14,357 nucleotides of DNA from Pseudomonadota bacterium. Lineage in GTDB: Bacteria > SAR324 > XYD2-FULL-50-16 > JAHJRI01. The stretch is from NCBI GenBank assembly GCA_022360105.1, contig JAKSDL010000866.1, forward strand, positions 1 through 14,357, given 5' to 3'. Below are positions 1-6,095 of this stretch, one piece after another; within the stretch, counting starts at the first letter, position 1, and every line of letters starts with the position of its first letter. The notes under the pieces are model-generated. The model saw only the letters and a list, made by a program, of their open reading frames with translations. It had not been told where the DNA came from and ran no database searches. The position numbers were made by a program, and so were the translations under genes.

Positions 1-45
1 AAGTGCTGTACCAAACTGTGGGCCACTTTGATGATTTGCTGACAT
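1..45 (-). CDS. 5' end of an unidentified minus-strand gene, cut by the window edge
   Basis: An ATG at 45-43 opens a frame that stays free of stops to the edge and encodes MSANHQSGPQFGTAL. GGAG lies 5 nt upstream (54-51), a well-placed ribosome binding site, and a perfect TATAAT lies about 50 nt further upstream. No family can be recognised from 15 residues. A plus-strand frame ending at 87-89 overlaps the same bases. I prefer the minus-strand reading because it has both translation and promoter signals. The call rests on initiation signals only. Confidence 0.4.
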   Translation of the reverse strand, partial: MSANHQSGPQFGTAL

Positions 46-101
46 ATTATCTCCAATATGGGGTTGAGATCAATAATGTATCTATTTGATTTTGCTATCT
101 T

Positions 102-130
102 ATTATACATATTTTTCATCCCCAATGCAA
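102..130 (-). promoter_or_regulatory. sigma70-type promoter for the left-edge minus-strand gene
   Basis: On the minus strand TATAAT (107-102) lies exactly 17 nt downstream of TTGCAT (130-125). The -10 hexamer is perfect; the -35 matches consensus only in TTG. Transcription would start near 95, giving a leader of about 50 nt that contains the GGAG site before the ATG at 45. The rest of 46-296 shows no gene and no clear terminator for the esterase gene that ends at 297. Confidence 0.4.
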
Positions 131-296
131 TTTTAAAGTGGTCCATAAATCGCTTAAGTTAACGACATTAGATCGCTAATAGCCAAATGCTTTTAACTGA
201 ATCGCTGATGGTGGTTTTACACCATATAAATCATCTACTGCAAAAACAGGTGCGAAACTTGAGTATAAAATTTAAAATCTGAATATCCCGCATGTT

Positions 297-1817
297 TTAC
301 ATAAGCAGCTCAACCAGCTCCATCCAGAAATCAGTGACATCCGCATCAGAGGGATTATCCGGTTCATGATAACTGGTGACGCTGCCGTCATCCAGCATAT
401 CTTCAATATAATCTCCGACATCAATGCCGGTATCCAGGATTTCCGTCCCTTTGAACTCGACCGTAGTCGTACAGTGACTATCGATAATCTTCCGGTAATA
501 GGGCACAAAATAGGAGAAATTAGGAATGGTGTCCAACTTAAGCATCATGGCTTCCACATCTTCACGCCATAATTGTAATACTTGTTCCTTTTCTTCCGGA
601 ATGTTTTCATCCAGATCAAAAAAGCGGGCATAGGAGTACATGGAATAATTGGCATCCCTTGTAAACAGGGTGATTCCCAGGATATCATTGGGCCATTCAT
701 CTGCCAGGGCTTCCATCAACACGCCAAAATTGCCGTTAAAATCAAAAGCCGGCATGTCGACACTAAATTTAGCCAAAATATAATCCAGATTCCAGGATCC
801 CTTGATTTGCTGCTGAAGGGGCCAGTGATTGTAACTTGAATCGGGAGCATCAAACACGGGGCCGGAATCGTTCAGCAGATAGCTCTTATCCGGGTTCAAA
901 GCCTTGCGAATAAAGTGATAATTAACCAGAGAACCTGCTCCACCGGCACTGTTGCCGGAAACAAACAGCTTTTTCATGTTGGGGAATTCATCCTGAAGAT
1001 AATCAACAACCTTTTCCATGTTGGGTGCACCCTTATGATGATAGGTTATTGGTGGATTTACGCCTGTCGGATCTTCATATACCACTGTTTTGTTTCCGGC
1101 GTGGACATCCCCTGTGCAATAAGGAATAAATACCATGTTCCAGTTTGAGGTTTGCACATTGTCTCCAGTCGGATGATTCCTAAGAATCAAGGGTGTGGAA
1201 GCTGCATTCACACTACCGCCATCTTTATTGGGATCAAGGTAATCTCCGATACTCATGTGATTATCGGGGATTCCGTTCGGGTTGGCAGCCCCCCGAATTC
1301 CGGTCTGTCGGGTACAACTCGGATAGTCCCAACAAGCGCCTCCTCCCTCAAAATACACAATCAGGTTTTTTGTATAACCTTTCAGCCAGTTAATAAAGCC
1401 TGTAGATTTCTGGACAAAGATCTTGTACTGACTACCGTTGCTGCACACAGCTCCTGGTATATCGACCTTGTCCCAGCTGCCCCAGATGAGATTACTGATA
1501 TCATCCAGCAAGGATTGTGAACTGAAACCTGTTCCGGATGCAGTCATAGATTGATATTTTGCATTAAAATCAGCAGAGGACATGGCTCCGGTTAAATATT
1601 TCAATTTGTCCTGATCTGCCTCCGACATCTCATTCCAATCCATCACCAGCAACTGTTTTAAGTCTTTAGTTGATGCTGCTGCCAACGATTGTCCAAGTTC
1701 ACCAGTGCCAGAAGCTGTGGTCGAATCATCTGCTGATTCAGCCGGTTTGCAGCCGACGGTCAGTATTAAACAGAGCAAACCAACCATTATTATTTGAATC
1801 AGTCGATTTCTATTCAT
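297..1817 (-). CDS. secreted lipoprotein of the pectinacetylesterase (PAE/Notum) family
   Basis: This is a predicted carbohydrate- or lipid-type O-deacylase of the alpha/beta-hydrolase fold, exported and lipid-anchored. The N-terminus has a basic start, a hydrophobic stretch (about residues 6-22) and lipobox TVGC with Cys23. A Ser/Thr/Gly-rich linker follows to about residue 110. Family signatures are VYFEGGGACWDYPSC (154-168), the nucleophile elbow GNSAGG with Ser290, a likely catalytic Asp388 in LFTRDANY, and His448 in DSHCTTT followed by a KGT motif as in Notum. The oxyanion region is the EGGG stretch. At 506 aa it is slightly longer than typical family members because of the leader and linker. 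The start is fixed by AAGGAG (1829-1824) 6 nt upstream of the ATG. Bacterial members have varied substrates (acetylated pectin, other esters; Notum removes palmitoleate from Wnt), so the substrate is unknown. No sugar-degradation genes are nearby. The gene stands alone, divergent from the MerR-type gene. Confidence 0.85.
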   Translation of the reverse strand: MNRNRLIQIIMVGLLCLILTVGCKPAESADDSTTASGTGELGQSLAAASTKDLKQLLVMDWNEMSEADQDKLKYLTGAMSSADFNAKYQSMTASGTGFSSQSLLDDISNLIWGSWDKVDIPGAVCSNGSQYKIFVQKSTGFINWLKGYTKNLIVYFEGGGACWDYPSCTRQTGIRGAANPNGIPDNHMSIGDYLDPNKDGGSVNAASTPLILRNHPTGDNVQTSNWNMVFIPYCTGDVHAGNKTVVYEDPTGVNPPITYHHKGAPNMEKVVDYLQDEFPNMKKLFVSGNSAGGAGSLVNYHFIRKALNPDKSYLLNDSGPVFDAPDSSYNHWPLQQQIKGSWNLDYILAKFSVDMPAFDFNGNFGVLMEALADEWPNDILGITLFTRDANYSMYSYARFFDLDENIPEEKEQVLQLWREDVEAMMLKLDTIPNFSYFVPYYRKIIDSHCTTTVEFKGTEILDTGIDVGDYIEDMLDDGSVTSYHEPDNPSDADVTDFWMELVELLM

Positions 1818-1859
1818 TGCTCTCTCCTTTTAGTGTGTTGTGAAGGTTAACGATTCAAG

Positions 1860-1880
1860 TTGTTTAACATGTTACAACAA
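1860..1880. promoter_or_regulatory. operator-like inverted repeat in the esterase leader
   Basis: The plus strand reads TTGTTTAACA followed directly by TGTTACAACAA. The second half is the reverse complement of the first apart from one inserted base, and the centre TAACATGTTA is a perfect 10-bp palindrome. It lies 43 bp upstream of the esterase start codon and just downstream of the predicted transcription start near 1884, where a bound repressor would block the gene. The binding protein is unknown. Confidence 0.4.
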
Positions 1881-1890
1881 TTAGTGCGGA

Positions 1891-1919
1891 ATTATACCAT
1901 AGGCCATCTCCGGTATTAT
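1891..1919 (-). promoter_or_regulatory. extended -10 promoter of the esterase gene inside a dyad
   Basis: On the minus strand TGGTATAAT (1899-1891) is an extended -10 element with a perfect TATAAT hexamer. No good -35 was found at 16-18 nt, which is tolerated by extended -10 promoters. The element is one arm of an inverted repeat: ATTATACC (1891-1898) and GGTATTAT (1912-1919) pair with one mismatch across 13 bp. The dyad therefore overlaps the promoter and could be an operator, possibly for the divergently encoded MerR-type protein; that link is inference. Confidence 0.45.
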
Positions 1920-2062
1920 GTTAGCAGGATTTCTTTTCACTTTCCCGATTGAAGCTGCATCAAGGGACCCATATCACATGAAAAGGTGGTTAAAATAAGT
2001 ATTTATATCAGAATGTTGAGGGGAAAATGACATTTTGTAACAGATAAATTTGAAAATACTAA

Positions 2063-2222
2063 TAGTTAAAGGTTTTACTTTTGATAAAAACCACTACAAT
2101 TTACATAATCATATGTCAAGATAAAATCAAGCCTGCCTGTAAAACACGGTTATTTCTATTATTATTTTATTTCTACGATAAATTGATTTTTAGCCAATTA
2201 TAAAAAGTAAAACCTTCTAGTT
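2063..2222. repeat. MITE-like element with terminal inverted repeats and a 5-bp flanking duplication
   Basis: AAGGTTTTACTTTT (2069-2082) recurs as its perfect 14-bp reverse complement at 2203-2216. The match runs to 18 of 19 bp if one mismatch is allowed inward (through ATAA at 2084-2087 and its partner at 2198-2201). TAGTT occurs directly outside both ends (2063-2067 and 2218-2222), one base beyond the repeats, like a 5-bp target duplication. The roughly 115-bp interior is very AT-rich and has no credible gene. This fits a miniature inverted-repeat element. Alternatives are paired binding sites for one regulator, or chance in AT-rich DNA. No transposase is present in the window to claim it. 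Confidence 0.4.
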
Positions 2223-2401
2223 CTGTATTATTTTGAAGATTTTCAATAGAATCAAAAATACAAAATCCTATTGCAGAAAGAGAGTTTGAGAGTGAATTCT
2301 CTAAAAACAAGTTGGGTTTACAGGAACGGATCCAGCTGAAAGAATAAGCGAGTTTTCACATACCTTTACCGACCCCTCCTAACCAACAGCAACTACAAGG
2401 G

Positions 2402-3862
2402 ATGAAGAAAAAAGAGAATAATCTGATCCGTATCGGTCAAATGGCAAAAAAAGCGGGTGTATCCGCACCCACAATTAAACATTATGTAAATGAAGGCCTG
2501 TTACCAGCCCCGGTTAAAACCAGTAAAAACATGGCTTATTATGACGAGTCCTGTGTGGAGCGGATTAAGTTAATCAAGAAACTGCAGAAGGAGAAATTCC
2601 TGCCCCTGGATGTCATCAAAAGGATTATCGATTCCGGAGAGGCCATAGATGAAGATATGGCAATGGGAAAAGCGATTTTGAAATCACATAAGATCCCGAC
2701 CCAATCAAAACTTATCAAAGAATCCCAAATCGTAAAGCGGACCGGATATCCCCTGGAAAAAATAAGATTGCTGGAAAAGGAGGAGTTAATTCAGCCAGGA
2801 ATCAGCGAAAACGGAAAAGTTTATGACGAGGCAGATTGCCAGATAATAGAACTGATCAAGCGCAGGGAGGAGATTGGTGTTCGATTTGACTATTCGATTC
2901 AGGTTTTTCGTGTTTATCGGGATGCCATAAAACAGGCTGTGGCCAAAGACACCAGTATTTTTGCCATGGATCTGGTCGGTGATATTCCGACTCAGAAAGC
3001 CATTCGTCTGATGACAGAAGCAGACGAAACCTTGACAGATTTTATGGTATGCTATCGACAAAAAATGTCCAAAATTACTGGAGAGGTTGCCATACGACAG
3101 ATTAATCAACTTCCAAACAGTTTAAAATTTTTAAATTTCTTCCCGGTGGAAGGTAACGAACTTCCTAAGACACCACCCAAAGATCTTTTATTAAAGTGCT
3201 TTTATTATTTTTGCAAAGGTGATTTTAAAAAAGCCAGGGATACCATTGCCAAGAGAACACTGACATCTTCAGATTATGATGCGATTAACATTAGCATTTT
3301 GGCTGATATATTCAGTGGCAACATAAAACATGCCGGAAGCAAGGTTACAAAATATCTCTCAAAACCTTCTGCTTATGTATTGAATAATGCTGTAGCAGCG
3401 CTAACCTATCTGTTCTCCATCTCGGCTGCAGGTGGTTTTTCGGAACCAATGCTCAATATCAAAAAAACCCTGGGGTATTTGAAACGGATTGAAAAATCCA
3501 ACGAACGACATGTCTTCTCCCTGGATTTTGCCAGGTACATTTGCGGTGCAGTTTATACCATGCTGCCGGAGGCGGTTAACCTTTATCAGGAAGGAGTTGA
3601 TATCCTTTCTCAACTGGATTGGACAGTGACACGCAAAAAGCTGGAGGAAACCACCTTTCCGGAATGGTTGATTCGAACCATAGACTACGAGATCCTTCCG
3701 GCCATTGAAATCCGGATTAACCGATTTCTGGCAGAAGGCTACCGCAACCTGGGCCAAAATGAACATGCTCTCCTGCATCTAAATGAATTGTTGGCAATTT
3801 CTGATCCGGATAGTGACATGGCTGAATGGGCCGGCATGCAACGGATCCATATTACCAAATAA
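2402..3862 (+). CDS. MerR-type regulator with two tandem MerR domains and a TPR-like C-terminus
   Basis: This is a predicted cytoplasmic transcription regulator. Residues 8-76 are a standard MerR winged-helix domain (IRIGQMAKKAGVSAPTIKHY, then EGLLPAP, YY at 46-47 and a recognition/linker helix to RRII-like VIKRII). Residues about 102-170 look like a second, degenerate MerR domain: SKLIKESQIVKRTGYPLEKI, ELIQPG, a Tyr-Asp-Glu wing and ELIKRREEIGV. Residues about 262-470 are helical with spaced small and aromatic residues (CFYYFCKGDFKKARD, AEGYRNLGQNEHALLHLNEL), typical of TPR or TPR-like helices. At 486 aa it is much longer than classic MerR proteins (130-300 aa). There is no metal-binding Cys pair at the usual C-terminal site. 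Start 2402 is the only ATG before the domain; AAGGG sits unusually close to it, and the frame upstream has a stop at 2345 and no other start. The kinase gene starts 8 bp after the stop, so the two are probably one operon. The effector is unknown. Confidence 0.75.
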   Translation: MKKKENNLIRIGQMAKKAGVSAPTIKHYVNEGLLPAPVKTSKNMAYYDESCVERIKLIKKLQKEKFLPLDVIKRIIDSGEAIDEDMAMGKAILKSHKIPTQSKLIKESQIVKRTGYPLEKIRLLEKEELIQPGISENGKVYDEADCQIIELIKRREEIGVRFDYSIQVFRVYRDAIKQAVAKDTSIFAMDLVGDIPTQKAIRLMTEADETLTDFMVCYRQKMSKITGEVAIRQINQLPNSLKFLNFFPVEGNELPKTPPKDLLLKCFYYFCKGDFKKARDTIAKRTLTSSDYDAINISILADIFSGNIKHAGSKVTKYLSKPSAYVLNNAVAALTYLFSISAAGGFSEPMLNIKKTLGYLKRIEKSNERHVFSLDFARYICGAVYTMLPEAVNLYQEGVDILSQLDWTVTRKKLEETTFPEWLIRTIDYEILPAIEIRINRFLAEGYRNLGQNEHALLHLNELLAISDPDSDMAEWAGMQRIHITK

Positions 3863-3870
3863 GCAAGCCC

Positions 3871-5271
3871 ATGAAGTTAAGATTCAATTTTCTTGCAACC
3901 CTAACAGGTCGCTTAACCGTTATCTACACAATCCTGACAGGGTTACTGGCCCTGCTTATGGTGCTGTTTATATATATTATTCTGATCGAAAGTTTAGAAT
4001 CGCAGTACGATGAAATAATGGAGTTGTATGCCAACGATATTGAGAACATCTATCAAACCAAATCCCTGGAAATACTGCGAGAAACATTGCAGGATTCGGA
4101 GCAGGATGACCCGGATAGCAGTGAGGGATTCATCAGATTTATCACCCGCGATAAAAGGGTGATAGCCGCATCCAATCTCGCGACCTGGCCCAACCTGACC
4201 ATAGAAGATTATCCCTTTCAACAGCTTGCAAACCGGAAATCTTTTGTTGAAATCGTCGATTACGAACATCGTAAAAATCCCATACGCATGCTTTACTGGA
4301 AGATCGAAGACGATTTGATCATGCAACTTGGGTTGCAATATGAGGATGCCAGTTATGTTATCGGTCAATTTACCGTTACTGTTGGCATTGTTGTATTGAT
4401 TGCCGTTCTGCTCAGCGCCTTCATTGGATATTTTATGGCCAATCGGGCCATGTCCGGGGTGAAGCAGGTTACATCAACGGCTTCGAGTATCAGCTCAGGT
4501 AAGTTAAATATGCGGGTGCAAGTTGAGAATCAACCTGAGGAAATCGAGCAACTTGCCCGTAGCTTTAACATGATGATCGATCGTATCGAATCACTAATAG
4601 GAGAGTTAAAGGATATCAGCAACAGTGTGGCACACGATTTACGCAGTCCATTGACCCGTATTCGAGGTAATGCTGAAGTCGTCCTCAGGGGTGATTCGGG
4701 AGTTGAGGATTATCGCACTATGGCCCAAAGGGTTGTAGAGGATTGTGAGAAACTGGAAAGTATGATCAACACCATGCTTGAAATTGCTTCTCTTGATTCG
4801 GGAGTGATCGTTTTAAAGAAAGAGCAACTGGATATAAAAGCCCTGCTGTTGGCAGCTAAAGAGATTTTTTCTGAAGTGGCGGAAGATAATCAGCAACTTC
4901 TTACGTTTTCCTTACCGGAGCAACCGGTTTTCTTAAAAGGCGATCGTTCCACTTTGCAAAGGGCCATTGCTAATCTGCTGGATAACGCTTTAAAATTCAC
5001 CCCCGAATCAGGAACCATTGCTATCAATCTGGCTCAAATCGGAAAGCAGATTGTATTGGAAATTAAAGACACAGGGCCAGGAATAGCCAGGGAAAACTAC
5101 AAGAAAGTATTCGATCCCTTTTTTCGGGAAGATTCCAGCAGAACCAAACCTGGAAACGGTCTTGGCTTGAGTTATGTGAAAACGATTGTGGAAAAGCACC
5201 AGGGACAGATTACAGCTTCCTGCCCTAAAGAAGGCGGTACTTTGTTTTCTATACTATTTAAACAACCATAA
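3871..5271 (+). CDS. membrane sensor histidine kinase (HAMP, HisKA, HATPase)
   Basis: This sensor autophosphorylates on His and passes the phosphate to a response regulator, most likely the OmpR-type protein encoded convergently. With the start at 3871 it is 466 aa. Transmembrane helix 1 spans about residues 15-38, a periplasmic sensor region of about 125 residues follows, and helix 2 spans about 167-190. HAMP follows (191-243). The H-box is SNSVAHDLRSPLTRIRG with His255. The N-box is NLLDNALKF with Asn372. G1 is DTGPG (400-404), the F-box is FDPFF, and G2 is GNGLGLSYV. All catalytic motifs are intact. The layout resembles CusS/CopS-type and PmrB-like kinases. An upstream in-frame ATG at 3826 would add 15 residues inside the MerR-type gene; 3871 gives a normal N-terminus (MKLRFNFLATLTGRL) and is preferred, although its ribosome binding site is weak and translation may be coupled. 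The periplasmic region has no motif I recognise, so the signal is unknown. Confidence 0.85.
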   Translation: MKLRFNFLATLTGRLTVIYTILTGLLALLMVLFIYIILIESLESQYDEIMELYANDIENIYQTKSLEILRETLQDSEQDDPDSSEGFIRFITRDKRVIAASNLATWPNLTIEDYPFQQLANRKSFVEIVDYEHRKNPIRMLYWKIEDDLIMQLGLQYEDASYVIGQFTVTVGIVVLIAVLLSAFIGYFMANRAMSGVKQVTSTASSISSGKLNMRVQVENQPEEIEQLARSFNMMIDRIESLIGELKDISNSVAHDLRSPLTRIRGNAEVVLRGDSGVEDYRTMAQRVVEDCEKLESMINTMLEIASLDSGVIVLKKEQLDIKALLLAAKEIFSEVAEDNQQLLTFSLPEQPVFLKGDRSTLQRAIANLLDNALKFTPESGTIAINLAQIGKQIVLEIKDTGPGIARENYKKVFDPFFREDSSRTKPGNGLGLSYVKTIVEKHQGQITASCPKEGGTLFSILFKQP

Positions 5272-5277
5272 CCTGAT

Positions 5278-5958
5278 TCATTCCCTCACTTCACAGACAT
5301 ACCCCAACCCCTTCACAGTATGGATATACTCCTTGTCTGTAACTTCCGCCAGCTTGGTTCTTAATTTGGAGATCTTAGCTTCAACCACATTGGTCTGGGG
5401 ATCAAAATTGTAATCCCAAACATGCTCCATAATCATGGTTTTGGAGACCACTCTCTCCTGGTTTCTTAACAAGTATTCAAGCAGGATAAGTTCTTTGGGC
5501 TGGAGCAAAATCTCAATTCCGTTAACAATAACCTTGTGACGATGAAGATCCATGGTAATATCACCAAGACTTAAAATAGGTGATTGCTGTATATTGCCGC
5601 TGCTTCTGCGCATAAGAGCATGAAGCCTTGCCACCAGTTCTGAAAAAGCAAAGGGTTTTACCAGGTAATCGTCGCTACCGCTTTGCAACCCTTTAACCCT
5701 GTCATCGACAGTGTTTTTCGCACTGAGTATGAGCACCGGCAGTGGGTTTTCATGTTGCCTCAACGCGTTTACCAGGGTCAGGCCATTTAGTTTTGGCAGC
5801 ATGATGTCCACAATAGCGACATCATAAGATTCCGTTAAAGCTAAATGCAACCCATCCTCGCCGTTTACAGCATGATCCACGGAAAAGGTTTCCTGTTTTA
5901 ATCCCTTGATAATAAAATCCGCAGTTTTTTGATCGTCTTCTACCAGTAGTATTTTCAT
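5278..5958 (-). CDS. OmpR/PhoB-family response regulator
   Basis: This 226-aa DNA-binding regulator is activated by phosphorylation. The receiver domain spans residues 1-118: acidic pair Asp8-Asp9, phosphoacceptor Asp51 in VAIVDIMLPKLNG, Ser79, and Lys101 in the KPFAFSEL motif. The C-terminal winged helix (about 128-224) has LQPKELILLEYLLRN, a recognition region at NVVEAKISKLRTKL, and the wing end IHTVKGLGYVCE. It resembles CusR/CopR and PmrA/QseB proteins. It is last in the minus-strand series, 137 bp downstream of the second RND pump, and its stop faces the kinase stop across 6 bp. Its likely partner is that kinase and its likely target is the direct-repeat box before the adaptor gene; both are inferred. 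The upstream ribosome binding signal is weak (GGTG). Confidence 0.9.
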   Translation of the reverse strand: MKILLVEDDQKTADFIIKGLKQETFSVDHAVNGEDGLHLALTESYDVAIVDIMLPKLNGLTLVNALRQHENPLPVLILSAKNTVDDRVKGLQSGSDDYLVKPFAFSELVARLHALMRRSSGNIQQSPILSLGDITMDLHRHKVIVNGIEILLQPKELILLEYLLRNQERVVSKTMIMEHVWDYNFDPQTNVVEAKISKLRTKLAEVTDKEYIHTVKGLGYVCEVRE

Positions 5959-5965
5959 TTTTCAC

Positions 5966-5989
5966 CACAGAGACACAACAGTCACAGAG
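5966..5989. repeat. CACAGAG direct repeat, like a widespread intergenic repeat
   Basis: CACAGAG occurs at 5966-5972 and again at 5983-5989, in a stretch beginning ACCACAGAGACAC, just upstream of the response regulator start. From memory, ACCACAGAGRCACAGAG-type tracts are dispersed intergenic repeats in many environmental bacteria. This copy is short and imperfect, so it is suggestive only. Confidence 0.3.
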
Positions 5990-6079
5990 CATGAAGCAGG
6001 AGTGCCTACTGTTCTTACCTGCTTTAAAGAGATCACAATGAAATTTACCTCATGTCAAAAACCAGGGTTTTGCACGAGT

Positions 6080-6093
6080 AGTTGAATTCAACT
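6080..6093. other. perfect 14-bp palindrome just past the second RND gene
   Basis: AGTTGAATTCAACT is its own reverse complement and lies 2 bp beyond the TAA of the RND gene that ends at 6096. It has no T-run on either side, so it does not look like an intrinsic terminator. It could be a protein-binding site in the 137-bp gap before the response regulator, or chance. Confidence 0.25.
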
Positions 6094-6095
6094 CA

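Noticed and set aside
3..89. Plus-strand frame ending VLYQTVGHFDDLLTYYLQYG and so on, with a stop at 87-89
   Set aside because: It could be the tail of a gene from the left and reads fairly protein-like, but there is no independent signal, and the overlapping minus-strand start has a promoter and ribosome binding site.
18..144. GGCCACTTT (21-29) and AAAGTGGTCC (135-144), recalling the terminal repeats of IS21-type elements
   Set aside because: The match is short with a mismatch, no transposase or duplication is visible, and the resemblance is from memory only.
1152..1520. Long open frame on the plus strand opposite the esterase gene
   Set aside because: It overlaps a well-supported family member in antisense and its translation shows no domain or signal; it is a shadow frame.
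3826..3870. Upstream in-frame ATG for the kinase at 3826
   Set aside because: It lies within the MerR-type gene and adds 15 residues of no recognisable character; the ATG at 3871 gives a normal kinase N-terminus.
5994..6024. AAGCAGG / CCTGCTT inverted repeat between the second RND gene and the response regulator
   Set aside because: The loop is 17 nt and no T-run follows on the minus strand, so it is not a credible intrinsic terminator.
6056..6072. CAAAA...TTTTG hairpin after the second RND gene
   Set aside because: The stem is A/T-dominated with a minimal loop and no following T-run; too weak to call.
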